64,000 nt of DNA, taken from the NCBI RefSeq assembly GCF_029407905.1, contig NC_073629.1, positions 54,882,301 to 54,946,300 of the forward strand. Direction: 5' to 3'. The notes beneath the pieces were generated by a model. It was given only the letters and a program-made list of their open reading frames with translations, was not told the DNA's origin and did no database searches. Within the stretch, counting starts at the first letter, position 1. Every line of letters starts with the position of its first letter. Positions 36,621 to 49,177 of this stretch are shown here, in pieces. The translations under genes were made by a program, and so were the position numbers. This DNA comes from Bubalus kerabau. Its lineage: Eukaryota > Chordata > Mammalia > Artiodactyla > Bovidae.

Positions 36621-36990
36621 TTGTCTTATCTTAGGTTGCTATAACAAATTACCATAGATTGGGTGGCTAGCAAAACAAATGTTTATTCCTCCCATTCTGG
36701 AGGCTGTAAGTCCAAAAGCAGTGTGCCAGCATTGTTGGATTCTTGGTAAGCGTCCCACTCCAGCTTTACAGATGGTAGCTTTCTTGTTGTGTCCTCACAT
36801 ATTGGGAAAAGAAAGAAAACTCTTATGATATGTTTTTGTTTTAAGGGCACTAATCAGATTCATGAAGGTCTCAACCTCATGCCTAATTTCCTCCTAAAAG
36901 CCTCAGTTCCAGATAACATCATACTGGGGAAATTTGGCATTTAGGGTTTCATTAGATGAATTTTGAAGAACACAAGCATTCAATTGATAA
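36620..36990 (-). repeat. Ancient eutherian interspersed repeat, family uncertain
   Basis: It reads ggttgctataacaaattacc, a ctggaggctgtaagtcc-like block, tgtgtcctcacat and ttcattagatgaatttt, a familiar mammalian repeat pattern. I cannot name the family with confidence. Confidence 0.45.
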
Positions 36991-37624
36991 CATGATTGGA
37001 CATGGCAGCCAGTTGGATGTGACCAGGTGTAACTAACTCTGGTACTTATTTTCAAATAAAAGTAAAGTTCCTCTGAGGACAAGAACAAGTATATATTTTT
37101 TCTGTATATCTCCATGGGGTATGTTTAGACAAAGAATGTACAGAATAAGTATCTGCTTGAAAAAAAATGGATACATGTGTGACTGTTTTCAATTGCCAGA
37201 AAGACATGAATATTCAAAAGGTCTGTGGTAATACTTCAGATTTTAGACACCAGATAAATGTCTCTAAGGTGATTTAAGGCTAACAGAATGAAAGAAACTT
37301 TTCTGGCATAACACCTTCCTCTGAGTCCTCGTGTATCACAGTCTGTGCCTCTGCAAAGATGTTAACACATCTTTACTGAAGAGTTTAAATGGTTCCATCC
37401 AGTTGTGGCCTCAAGTGTTCAAAAGGAAGAATGACTTTGCCCTTTTAAAGCAAGAAACTTTATATCAATGAATATGTGACCAATAAATTGAAAAGTTTAA
37501 TGTAAAGGCAAACTATACTATATAAATATTTGTTTCCACTGACAACTCAAATCAAATATGTGTTCTAATCTCTTAGAGATGCTCTGAATTGAAGAACAAG
37601 AAGAAAAAAATTGACATTTTCAAA

Positions 37625-37900
37625 TTGGTTGCATATGGGATATCATCCAGTGCTTGTATTTCTCTGACTTATTTCACTTAGGTGTTCTAGAAGTCCATCC
37701 ATGTTGTCTCCAATAACAGGATATCCTCCTTTTTTGTGGCCAAATAGTGTTCCATTGTGTGCATGTGTCAAGTCTTTTTTTATTCTTTCAAGCATTAGGG
37801 AGCCTTTAGGTTGTTTTCCTATGGTGTCAATTGTGAGGAATGCATCAATAAACATGAAAGTGCATACATTTCTTTGAAATACTGTTTTTATTTCCTTTCA
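37625..37900 (-). mobile_element. L1 3' fragment, antisense
   Basis: Minus frame 37643-37855 resembles a decayed L1 ORF2 C-terminus (GKQPKGS, HNGTLFGHKK). The preceding 36990-37624 shows nothing recognisable. Confidence 0.65.
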
Positions 37901-38333
37901 ATAAAAATAATAGAACCAACATGTAGTGATCATTTAAAAAAATAAAGTCTTTTAGAGGTTGTTAACTGCATTGTTGCTGTTCAATTGCTAAGTCATCTCC
38001 GACTCTGCAATCCCATAGATGGTAGCATGCCAGGCTCTTCTGTCCTCCACTATCTCCTGGAGTTTGCTCAAACTCATGTCCATTGAGTCAGTGATGCTAT
38101 TTAATTATCTCATCATCTGTCGCCTCTTCTCCTTGTGTCTTCAGTCTTTTTCTATCAGCAGGGTCTTTTCCAATGAACTGGCTCTTTGCATCAGGTGGCC
38201 AAAGTATTGGAGCTTCAGCTTCAGCATCAGTCCTTCCAATGAATATTCAGGGTTGATTTCCTTTAGGATTGACTGGTTTGATCTCCTTGCAATACAAGGG
38301 ACTCTCAAGAGTCTTCTCCAACACCACAGTTTA

Positions 38334-41041
38334 TTTATTTATTTTTAATTTAAATTTATTTATTTTAATTGGAGGCTAATTACTTTACAATATTGTATTG
38401 GTTTTGCCATACATCAACATGAATCTGCCACGGGTATATACACGTTCCCCATCCTGAACCCCTCTCCCACCTCCCTCCCTGTACCATCCCTCTGGGTCAT
38501 CCCAGTGCACCAGCACCAAGCATCCTGTATCCTTCATTGAACCTGGACTGGTGATTCATTTCTTATATGATATTATACATGTTTCAATGCCATTCTCCCA
38601 AATCATCCCACCCTCTCCTTCTCCCACAGAGTCCAAAAGACTGTTCTATACATCTGTGTCTCTTTAGCTGTCTTGCATACAGGGTTATCATTACCATCTT
38701 TCTAAATTCCATATATATGCATTAGTATACTGTATTGGTGTTTTTCTTTCTGGCTTACTTCACTCTGTATAATAGGCTCCAGTTTCATCCACATCATTAG
38801 AACTGATTCAAATGCATTTTTTTAAAATGGCTGAGTAATACTCCATTGTGTATATGTTCCACAGCTTTCTTATCCGTTTATCTGCTGATGGACATCTAGG
38901 TTGTTTCCATGTCCTGGCTATTATAAACAGTGCTGTGATGAACATTGGGGTACATGTGTCTCTTTCACTTCTGGTTTCCTCAGTGTGTATGACCAGCAGT
39001 GGGATTGCTGGGTCATATGGCAGTTCTATTTCCAGTTTTTTTAAGGAATCTCCACACTGTTCTCCATAGTGGCTGTACTAGTCTGCATTCCCACCAACAG
39101 TTTAAGAGGGTTCCCTTTTCTCCACACCCTCTCCAGCATTTATTGCTTGTAGACTTTTGGATCGCAGCCATTCTGACTGGCATAAGATGGTACCTCATTG
39201 TGGTTTTGATTTGCATTTCTCTGATAATGAGTGATGTTGGGCATCTTTTCATGTGTTTGTTAGCTATCTGTATGTCTTATTTGGAGAAATGTCTGTTTAG
39301 TTCTTTGGCCCATTTTTTGACTGGGTCGTTTATTTTTCTGGAATTGAGCTGCAGGAGTTGCTTGTATATTTTTGAGATTAGTTGTTTGTCAGTTGATTCA
39401 TTTGCTATTATTTTCTCCCATTCTGAAGGCTGTCTTTTTACCTTGCTTAGAGTTTCCTTTGTTGTGCAGAAGCTTTTAAGTTTAATTAGGTCCCATTTGT
39501 TTATTTTTGCTTTTATTTCCAATATTCTTGGAGGTGGGTCATAGAGGATCCTGCTGTGATGTTCTTCTCTAGGATTTTTACAGTTTCTGGTCTTACACTT
39601 AGATCTTTAATCCATTTTGAGTTTATTTTTGTGTATGGTGTTAGAAAGTGTTCTAGTTTCATTCTTTTACAACTGCTGCTACTGCTAAGTCGCTTCAGTC
39701 ATGTCCAACTCTGTGCGACCCCAGAGATGGAAGCCCATCAGGCTCCCCCGTCCTTGGGATTCTCCAGGCAAGAACACTGAAGTGGGTTGCCATTTCCTTC
39801 TCCAATGAATGAAAGTGAAAAATGAAAGGGAAGTTGCTCAGTCGTGTCCAACTCTTAGTGACCCCATGGACTACAGCCTACCAGGCTCCTCCATCCCATG
39901 GGATTTTCCAGGCAAGAGTACTGGAGTTGGGTGCCATTGCCTTCTCTGTTTTACAACTGGTTGACCAGTTTTTCCAGTACCACTTGTTAAAGAGATTGTC
40001 TTTAATCCATTGTATATTCTTGCCTCCTTTGTCAAAGATAAGGTGTGCATAGGTGCATGGGTTTATCTCTGGGCTTTCTATTTTGTTCCATTGATCTATA
40101 TTTCTGTCTTTGTGCCAGTACCATACTGTCTTCATGACTGTGGCTTTGTAGTAGAGCCTGAAGTCGGGCAGGTTGATTCCTCCAGTTCCATTCTTCTTTC
40201 TCAAGATTGCTTTGGCTATTCGAGGTTTTTTTGTATTTCCACACAAATTGTGAAATTTTTTGTTCTAGCTCTTTGAAAAATACCGTTGGTAGCTTGATAG
40301 GGATTGCATTGAATCTATAGATTGCTTTGGGTAGTATACTCATTTTCACTATATTGATTCTTCCAATCCATGAACATGGTATATTTCTCTGTCTATTAGT
40401 GTCCTCTGATTTCTTTCACCAGTGTTTTATAGTTTTCTATATATAGGTCTTTAGTTTCTTTAGGTAGATATATTCCTAAGTATTTTATTCTTTTTGTTGC
40501 AATGGTGAATGGAATTGTTTCCTTAATTTCTCTATTTTCTCATTATTAGTGTATAGGAATGCAAGGGATTTCTGTGTGTTGATTTTATATCCTGAAACTT
40601 TACTATATTCATTGATTAGCTCTAGTAATTTTCTGGTGGAGTCTTTAGGGTTTTTCTATGTAGAGGATCATGTCATCTGCAAACAGTGAGAGTTTTACTT
40701 CTTTTCCAATTTGGATTCATTTTATTTCTTTTTCTGCTCTGATTGCTGTGGCCAAAACTTCCAAAACTATGTAGAATAGTCGTGGTGACAGTGGGCATCC
40801 TTGTCTTGTTCCTGACTTTAGGGGAAATCTTTCAATTTTTCACCATTAAGGATAATGTTTGCTGTGGGTTTGTCATATATAGCTTTTATTATGTTGAGAT
40901 ATGTTCCTTCTATTCCTGCTTTCTGGAGAGTTTTTTTTTTTTTTTTTTTTAAATCATAAATGTATGTTGAATTTTGTCAAAGGCTTTCTCTGCATCTATT
41001 AGGATAATCATATGGTTTTATTTTTCAATTTGTTGATGTGG
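38334..41041 (-). mobile_element. Young 5'-truncated L1 inside BovB copy f
   Basis: A 2.7-kb antisense L1 with recognisable ORF2 frames (39013-39252, 39277-39522, 39878-40246, 40032-40349; motifs such as [20 protein letters not shown]). It is flanked by the perfect 15-bp repeat caacaccacagttta at 38319-38333 and 41042-41056. A BOV-A2 later inserted into it. Confidence 0.94.
39676..39948 (-). repeat. BOV-A2 SINE inside the L1, 11-bp target-site duplication
   Basis: Reverse BOV-A2 flanked by ttttacaactg at 39665-39675 and 39949-39959. It splits the L1 ORF2 sequence. Confidence 0.94.
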
Positions 41042-41296
41042 CAACACCACAGTTTAAAAGCATCAATACTTCAGTTCTCAGTCTTCTTTATGGTCCAACT
41101 CTTACATTTGTACATGACTACTAGAAAAACCCAGCTTTGACTATACTGATCTTTGTCTGAAAAGTAATGTCTCTACTTTTTAATATGCTATCTAGGTTTG
41201 TCATAGCTTTTCTTCCAAGGAGCAAGTGTCTTTGAATTTCATAGCTGCAGTCAGTGCTAACACTGATTAATTCACACACCCATTAAAGGATAGTAG

Positions 41297-41491
41297 GGCT
41301 TCCTTGGTGGCTCAGATGGTAAAGAATCTGCCTGGGATGCAGGAGACCTGGGTTCAATCCTTGAGTTGGGAATATCCCCTGGAGAAGGGAATGGTTACCC
41401 ACTCCAGTATTCTGGTCTGGAGAATTCCATGGACTATACAGTCCATGGGGTCACAAAGAGTCAGACACGACTGAGCAACTTTCACTTTCAC
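41297..41491 (+). repeat. Bov-tA SINE
   Basis: gggcttccttggtggctcag to agtcagacacgactgagc, plus strand, between BovB copy f and the old L1. Confidence 0.92.
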
Positions 41492-41509
41492 TAGCTCAAG
41501 GGTTTGTTT

Positions 41510-44190
41510 ATTGATTATTTCAAAGAACTAACTCTTTTTTAAAAAAAATTCCTGCATTATTTTAATGTTATTTATTTTCTTTATCTCCACAATAATTTGT
41601 ATCATTTATTTTGCTAGTCCTGGATTCTGCTTATTTTTCTATTTATTTAAATAGTATGGTCAAGTTGCTGATTTCAGGGTTCTTCATATTTGTTTGTTTG
41701 TTTGTTTTTTGGTAATCATTTACAAGTATAATTTTCCAACTCAGCTCTGATTTTGCTACCTATTATAAGTTTTTTGTGTGTGCTTTTATTTTCATTTTTC
41801 AATAAGTATTATATAATATTTCTTGTGATTTTATCTTTGACCCATTTGTTAAAATGGTGTTATCTAGTTTACACATATTTGTGAACTTCCCAGCTCTATT
41901 CCTGCTATTTATTTCTAGTTTTATTTCATTGTGATCAGAAAAGAAACTTTGTATGATTTCAAGCATTTAAAAATTTATGAAGATTTTTTTACTTAACATG
42001 TATTCTATCCTTGAAAATATTCAATGTGCATCTGGGAAAATCTGTATTCTTGTCTTGTTTGATGAAGTTTTGTTAGATTGAATTAATCTAGTGTTGTTCA
42101 AGGCCTCTACTTTGTTATTAACTTTCAGTCTGATTTTTCTATCCATTATAGATTGTAGGATATGAAAGTATCCTGCTATTATTTGTGAATGTCTTCTTTA
42201 CTCTTTTCAATTTCAATCTCTGTGTACTTATACCTAAAGTAAGATTTTTATAGATAGCATATAGTTGGACCACTTCTAAAATTTAATCCATTCTGCCAAT
42301 CTACTGGTTTGATTGGAGAATTAATTCATTTACATTTGACAGGGAAGAGTTTAATCAATTTGCATTTTAAAAATTTATTCATAAGATAGAACTGTTTCAT
42401 TACTATTTTGTTATTTCTTTTTTGCTTTTTTGTCCTTCATTTGTTTTATTTATGCCTTCTTTTATGGTTAGTTCTTTTTGTAGTAGACATATGTAGATAT
42501 ATTTTGATTCCCTTCACTTTCCTTTTGCATATATTCTAAAGATATTTTCTTTGTGATAGCCATGGAATTACATATGATACTTTTATTTTATAAAACCTAT
42601 TTTAAATAGATAAAAACTTGACTTCAAATGCATACAAAAATCCTACTAAATTATTTCTCTGTCTCCCCTGCCACTTTATGTTCTTGTTAAAAAAAAATTA
42701 CATCTTTAAATATTGTCCATTCATTAACATAGATTTATAATTTTTATGTATTTGTTTTCTAAATACTGTAGAAAATAAAAGGTAGAGTTATAACCCAAAA
42801 TTACAATAATACCTGTTTTTATGTTTACTTATAATCCTTTGCCAGACATCTTTATATCTTCATATGCATTCCAGTTACTGTCTAATATTTTTTATTTAAA
42901 CCTGCAGGACTCACATTATAATTTCTTGTAAAGCACGTCCAGTAGTAATGAAGCTCTCAGCTTTTGTTTTCTGGGAATGCCTTAATTTCTACCTTGTTTT
43001 TGAAGGAGAATTGTATTAGAATTCTTATCTGACAAGGACTTTCCCCCTCCTCAACTTTCAGTACTTTAAATATATCATTCCACTGCCTTCTGGCCTCCAA
43101 GGTTTTTGCTGAGAAAGTTGGTTGATTGTCCTATTAGATTTAAATGATGTGTAGCCTCTTTCTTGGTTTCAAGATTCTCTTTTTGTCTTTTGACAGTTAA
43201 CTATGTCTCAGCTTGAGTCTCAATGGATTTATGGTTTTTTGAGTTGAGCGTTTTGCATATGTAGACTCATGTATTTCATCACATTGACATTTTTTTTCTT
43301 TCCTTTATTTTCTCAAATAATCTCTTTGCCTTTCCTCTTGCCTTCTTCTTTACTGACTTCCATAATGTAAATATTGGTATCCCGCAAGTCTCTTAAAAAT
43401 TGTTTCTTCCTTCTGTTCCTGAGTCTTGATAATTTCAAATGTTTTATCTTCAAGTTTGTTGATTCTTTCTTCTGCCTGCTGAAGGCTGATTCTCTCTAGA
43501 AAATTTCTAAATTCAGTTATTTTCTAGCCTCAGAATTTTTGTTTGGTTACTTTTTATAATTTCTATTTTTGTTGCTCTACTGATTTTGCTCACATATTGC
43601 TTATTTGATTTTCTTTAGTTTTTTTCCCTTAATTTTTAGGGTAATTAGAAAATAATTTTAAAGTCTTTGCCTAGAACATCTAGTGTATATGTTTCTCCAG
43701 GGATGTTTTTTGCCATTTATTTCATTCCTTTGATAGGCCATGATTTCCTATTTCTTTGTATGCCTTATGATTTTTGTTGTTATTGAAAATTGGGCATTTG
43801 TAAAACTATCCAACTTTCCCATTGTATTAATTCTGGCTTGTGCCAAGGAAGTCTTTCACTGAACTTGCCCTTGGTTTTGAGACTTGGGAATTATCTAAGG
43901 AAAAATTTTAGTCATTTTAGGTCATTTCTGGGCATCCATATTCCTTGGACCTGTGTATGGCTTTTTCAATTCTTTCATGGATGTGCTGCTTTAAGTGTGT
44001 TCATTTTTAAAGTCTTTTTGGATCTTTAGATGTTCTGCTGTTTGTCTCCATTCTGAAAAGGAAATATTCTATTTCTCCTCTCAACACTCTATTCTTTACA
44101 CTTTACTTCTGGTCACCATAGCATTTTCTTCACACTAAGCAGTTCTGATAGTAAACGTTAAGAGTTACTCTATAACCTAGAGGTTAAGGG
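41510..44190 (-). mobile_element. Old antisense L1 upstream of GBP copy 2 (duplicate of 6750-9774)
   Basis: Same order and text blocks as the L1 upstream of copy 1, down to the shared right-hand flank (tctcctctcaa, cttctggtcac, gttaagggcccagtcc-like). All frames are broken. Confidence 0.75.
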
Positions 44191-44329
44191 CCCAGTCCCT
44201 CAAGACTTCCCTTGCTTCATCTGTCAATTGCAAGTCTAGATTGTCACCTGTACTTCTGACTAACCAGCTATAGACTGGAGGCTCAAATATCTCCTCTTCA
44301 GAATCAATAATTTGCTAGAATGCTTTACA

Positions 44330-44990
44330 AAACACAGAGAAAACTGTTCGCTTGCTATCTTATTGATCTACTAAAAAAGGATACAATCCCTGAAACAACA
44401 AGATAGAAGAGATTCATAGGGCCAGGTATTTAAAAAGTATGGAGCTTCTGTGCCCCTTCTAGACATGCCACCCTTTGACACCTAACCATCTTCACCAAAA
44501 CTGAAGCTCCCCTAGCTTCTTTAGTTAAAATGTTTTATGAAGGCTTTACAAAATAGGAATGATTAAGTCATTGGCAACTGGTGATTAAACCTTCAGTCCT
44601 TCCCTGCTCCCTAGAGGTTGGGGGATAAAGCTGAAAGTTTTAACTCTCCCATAAGGGCAGCTCCCCTGGCAACCAGCCTCCTTTCTGTGATTATCTAGGG
44701 GATTTCCACAATCATTTCATTAATATACAATGTTGTGGTTGAAAGAAACTTTTGATGAATAACAAAACTCTTCTTTCCTCTTTATCGCTATTTCAGGTAC
44801 TGGGGGGAAAGGCCAAAAGATATAACAAAGATACATCCACCACTCCCATTACTTGGGAAATTGCAAGGGATTTAGCAGCTATCTGTCAGGAACAGGGATA
44901 AAGGCCAAATAAGTATTTCTTATTATGAATCACAATGCCACATACCAATATTGTCTGGTCACAAAGGTCTGCAGGTTAGCCTTTCTTCAA
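44330..44990. repeat. LTR-like ancient repeat present only upstream of copy 2
   Basis: It contains ggagcttctgtgcccc, ggcaaccagcc, catttcattaatata, gttgaaagaaact and tatttcttattatgaatcac, a pattern I associate with old mammalian LTRs. The matching place in copy 1 (about 10880-10900) lacks it. Family not named. Confidence 0.4.
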
Positions 44991-46060
44991 CTTTCTCAAT
45001 AAATTCTCTCTACTGCTCCCTACCTGAGATCCAAATTAGTAGAAGGAGACACCAGTCCTTTAGGAAGCTCATAATAGATTATAAGATTGTTAATAGTCTG
45101 CTCTGCTCCATTTAATTTGAAGAAGGAAATTGGAAACTGGAATGCTTCCTTAGATGTTCTCTTTGATGTCCTTATTGTTAATCTCTGGCCCCAGGCTTTT
45201 GTCTCTCTGCATTTTCTACTGCTTCTTTCCAACTGATAATTAAGTTATGCTACTATATATTCCTTCCCAACCCTTGGCTGAGATCCATGTGAAGTAGTAC
45301 AGAGACTAGGATTGGTAACTCTTAGATAGGTTAGAATACTATAAATAAATTCTGTTCTCTTCTTTCTGGATAAAAGTTGTAAATGGGTTACTACCTCCCC
45401 CAGACAAAGATTACACCTCATTGAGTAGTGTGTGGACCAAGGACAAGAGAAAATACCACATATTTTCCTACCATTTTAACATGGCTTTTTAAATTCAGGT
45501 ACTTGTTTGGTTGCTTTAAACCTTTGATTATTTAACAGAATAATTATATGGTTGTTCTAGGTGACATTTTTGTTGTTTATGATGTCTCTTTTGGGAAACA
45601 AGAGCCTAGAGTTTGTTAGTCTTCATTTTGTTCAATTGTCTTAAGTTTTCACTCCAGGCTCTATGACTTACTGCATTAGGCTTTGTGAGACACATGTATC
45701 TCATTTTCAAAGTAGAGATAATACTTTTTAACTTGTAGGTTGATACTTATAGTATCAACGTAGCTGGGTATATAAGGTATGTGTCATAGGGCTTGGGATA
45801 TTGTGGGCCCTCAATGCATGGTAACAATTATGTGTATCCTATTATTATTATAGTAGTGAAAATATGGAGAGTGATAATACTTTGTTTCATTACCAACATC
45901 ATCAGAGATTTGGGAAAATGATGGAAGAACCCTCTGTAATATGTTAACTTAGGTTACATTTTGTCTCACAGAAAGCACAGTAGTTTCGCCCACTTCTAAA
46001 TAATAAGTACTTTGGATACCTCAGAGTCACAGAATAACTTTGTAATCTTATTTCTACTAG
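44991..46060. other. 5' flank of GBP copy 2, with MIR-like SINE
   Basis: Homologous to the split flank of copy 1 (10823-11192 and 17691-18749). MIR-like text spans about 45640-45850 (tttgtgagacacatgtatctc, cctattattattatag). The promoter and non-coding exon are not identified. Confidence 0.6.
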
Positions 46061-46277
46061 GAATCTCTCCTAGGTTGTCAAGTTACCATGGCATCTGGAC
46101 CCAACATGATGGATCCCATCTGTCTGGTAGAAAACAAAAATGCACAGTTTTCAGTGAATCAGAAAGCTCTACAGATTCTTGAGAACATTTCTCAGCCAGT
46201 GGTGGTGGTGGCCATTGTAGGACTGTATCGTACCGGCAAATCCTACTTGATGAACCGTCTTGCAGGACAGAACCATG
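46061..46277 (+). CDS. GBP: GBP copy 2, coding exon 1; donor lost
   Basis: Acceptor ttctactag, 27 nt of 5' UTR, then ATG at 46088. It encodes residues 1-63 with the P-loop GLYRTGKS at 46220-46243. The position of the donor reads ttgagt where copy 1 has gtgagt, so the invariant GT is TT at 46278-46279. The nearest GTs (46277 and 46282) would both shift the reading frame after joining exon 2. Confidence 0.92.
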
Positions 46278-46482
46278 TTGAGTGTTGTACTACATCAAGA
46301 GCCAGTTACTTGAATCCAGGTGCATCCCAGCTTCTTAATTTTCTTACCTGATCATGTGCAGGGAGAACCAAATTCCTCTCAATAAACCAAACTTCCAGCT
46401 ATAATTCTCACCACTAAATCAGTACCTTACTATAATTTGTTGTCATATTCTTTGCTTTATTCGTGTTAAGGAAAATCTCTCC

Positions 46483-47514
46483 TATGAAAGAGATGGGCAT
46501 ACCAGACCACCTGACCTGCCTCTTGAGAAACCTGGATTCAGGTCAGGAAGGAATAGTTAGAACTGGACATGGAACAACAGACTGGTTCCAAATAGGAAAA
46601 GGAATACGTCAAGGCTGTATATTGTCACCCTGCTTATTTAACTTATATGCAGAGTACATCATGAGAAACGCTGATCTGTAAGAAGCACAAGCTGGAATCA
46701 AGATTGCCAGGAGAAATATCAATAACCTCAGATATGCAGATGACACCACCCTTATGGCAGAAAGTGAAGAGGAACTAAAAAGCCTATTGATGAAAGTGAA
46801 AGAGGAGGGTGAAAAATTTGGCTTAAAGCTCAACGTTCAAAAAACGAAGATGATGGCATCTGGTCCCATCACTTCATGGCAGATAGATGGGGAAACCGTG
46901 GAAACGTGGCTGACTTTACTTTTCTGGGCTCCAAAATCACTTCAGATGGTGATTGCAGCCATGAAATTAAAAGATGCTTACTCCTTGGAAGGAAAGTTAT
47001 GACCAACCTAGACAGCATATTAAAAACCAGAGACATTATTTTTCCAACAAAGGTCCATCTACTCAAGGCTATGGTTTTTCCAGTATTCATGTATGGATGT
47101 GAGAGTTGGACTATAAAGAAAGTTGAGCACCAAAGAATTGATACTTTTGAACTGTGGTGTTGGAGAAGACTCTTGAGAGTCCCTTGGACTGCAAGGAGAT
47201 CTACCCAGTCCATCCTAAAGGAGATCAGTTCTGGGTATTCATTGGAAGGACTGATGTTGAGGCTGAAACTCCAATACTTTGGCCACCTGATACGAAGAGC
47301 TGACTCACTGGAAAATACCCTGATGTTGGGAAAGGTTGAGGGCAGGAGGAGAAGGGGACAATGGAGGATGAGATGGTTGGATGGCATCATTGACTCGATG
47401 GATGTGGGTTTGGGTGGACTCCAGGAGTTGGTGATGGACAGGGAGGCCTGGCGTGCTGTGATTCAGGGGGTTGCAAAGAGTCAAACACGACTGAGCGACT
47501 GAACTGAACTGAAT
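46483..47514 (+). mobile_element. BovB copy g in intron 1 of GBP copy 2
   Basis: Sense BovB from the RT region to a clean 3' end (actgaactgaactgaatgg). It keeps YADDTTLMAE (about 46730) and a 208-aa open frame at 46876-47502. Copy 1 has an empty site at about 19150. Confidence 0.93.
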
Positions 47515-48096
47515 GGTCAAAAATCCTACCTTCTCAGACCTCCTCAAGCACTATTTCCTGCTTTTGTGTCTCCTCTGTCTCAAAAACACATTTTATTTTT
47601 CTCTGGACTATTACCATCAACATGAGAAAATGTTTGAATATCTGTCTTAAAAAATCCTTACTGGATTTCACATGATATTATGGCTAGCATCCCCATCCCT
47701 CATTAAAAAAATTTTTTGGGGGGGCAAAAAATATTATCTTAGTTTCCTTTTTCCACTTTTCCCCTTCCTATGTCTTTCATCAATTCAATTCTCTTGGGCT
47801 TTGAGTCTCATCATTCTTTCAAAGTATTCTTGTTACAGTTATCAGGGACCTATGTTTTGTCTGATTCATGGATATCTGTTTGTCTCCATCTTGAGCCATT
47901 GCTTGGCATCATTCTCACTATTAATATTCCTTCTTTCTAGGAATAGAAGACATAAAAATTAGAACATTATTGAAACAGAGAAAGTACCATCTTGTGTACT
48001 GGGATACCCATATTCTAACAATTTGGACTTTGTAGCTGCTTGGCTGTTTGGACAATCTGCTGTCACTGAATGTTGCTTTCTTCCCTCCCTTTGCAG
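47515..48096 (+). other. Rest of coding intron 1 of GBP copy 2
   Basis: It aligns with copy 1 intron 1 (19170-19736) and holds no gene. The pyrimidine tract ttccctccctttgcag gives a normal acceptor. Confidence 0.6.
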
Positions 48097-48224
48097 GTTT
48101 CCCTCTGGGTTCCACAGTGCAGTCTAAAACCAAGGGCATCTGGATGTGGTGTGTGCCTCACCCTTCCAAATCAGACCATATCCTGGTCCTTCTGGACACT
48201 GAGGGCCTGGGGGATGTGGAAAAG
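48097..48224 (+). CDS. GBP: GBP copy 2, coding exon 2
   Basis: Intact acceptor ccctttgcag, 128 nt, donor gtaaga. It encodes residues 64-106 ([14 protein letters not shown] to [10 protein letters not shown]) with the switch residues and the DxEG motif. It is nearly identical to copy 1 exon 2. Confidence 0.94.
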
Positions 48225-48885
48225 GTAAGACAGATTTATTCCCTGTGACAGATCCATTATTTTTACTATAATGGCTATTGGTTTCACTGCTTAGACTCAC
48301 TACTAATATGTAAGATATTTGAATATATTATTATCTTTGTTGTATTTGTTTTTAAATATTTGTAAATACCATGAGATAATAATCTTGGGTATATCCATTA
48401 TCGTTTATATTTGCTCCCTATGTCTAAGAAAAATGTGTAACATTTAGTAACAGTTTTCATAAATATTTATTTTAACTGCATCTATTCTGAGCATTCAGTT
48501 GTGACCAGCAAAGTATACATTTTGTGGTTTACTTTTTTGTTAAATGAGCATGTGGTGTCACATATTATTGAAAAATTAATTGATTAAGAGGCATTCTACT
48601 TTTCTTTTTTTAACCTATATTATCTTATTTCATCCCATTCAGAAAAAAAGGGACACTTGGAGGAATATATTATCTGAATTTTTATTGATGGGGGAACAGA
48701 GATCACAAAAAATGTCAGTATAATTGCCCAAGTTAAGTTTTTCCTTTAATTCTGTTTTCAAGGTTTTTTTCTTTTTACAACACTATATTAGTTATCTGAA
48801 ATAACAAATAAAAGATATTAAACAAATAACTGAATCAGTTTTTGAAGAGAAGACAGTGAAGTGCTTGCTTTTGTATGTTTTCCAG
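48225..48885 (+). other. Coding intron 2 of GBP copy 2
   Basis: 661 bp, AT-rich, no repeat recognised. It is the uninterrupted counterpart of the 8.6-kb intron in copy 1. Confidence 0.7.
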
Positions 48886-48995
48886 GGTGACTCTAAGAAC
48901 GACTTATGGATCTTTGCCCTGGCTGTGCTTTTGAGCAGCACTTTCGTCTACAACAGCATGAACACCATCAACAATGATGACTTGGAACAATTGCA
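48886..48995 (+). CDS. GBP: GBP copy 2, coding exon 3
   Basis: Acceptor gttttccag, 110 nt, residues 107-142 plus two bases (LWIFALAVLLSSTFVYNSM). It ends at a U12-type donor, GTATCCTGGT. It lies only about 660 bp after exon 2, against 8.6 kb in copy 1, because this intron escaped the L1 insertion. Confidence 0.94.
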
Positions 48996-49177
48996 GTATC
49001 CTGGTTTTACTGAAAAATTGATGAGAATGGAGACCAAACCAGATTTCCCTTCCCTGCGTTTGAATTGCCTTTGTTGTAGGAGAGGGGACCCAGGTCAAAA
49101 GAGAGAGCTTATAATTTTTTATAAGAAAAATGTGGGAATTCTTCATATGTATTTTATTTTTCTTAACCAAGTGCTAG
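48996..49177 (+). other. U12-type intron of GBP copy 2 (coding intron 3)
   Basis: 5' splice site GTATCCTGGT, branch-like TTTCTTAAC at 49159-49167 with the candidate branch A 11 nt before the terminal AG at 49176-49177. The geometry equals that of copy 1. Confidence 0.8.

Larger units (their letters stand above)
37969..41268 (-). mobile_element. BovB copy f, split by an L1 insertion
   Basis: BovB sequence at 37969-38333 resumes at 41042-41268, exactly continuing the element after a 15-bp target-site duplication. Only the 3' end is present. Confidence 0.9.

Noticed and set aside
44735..44755. gttgaaagaaacttttg as an interferon response element upstream of copy 2
   Set aside because: The spacing between GAAA repeats is wrong for an ISRE, and it lies inside an old LTR-like repeat about 1.3 kb from the first coding exon.
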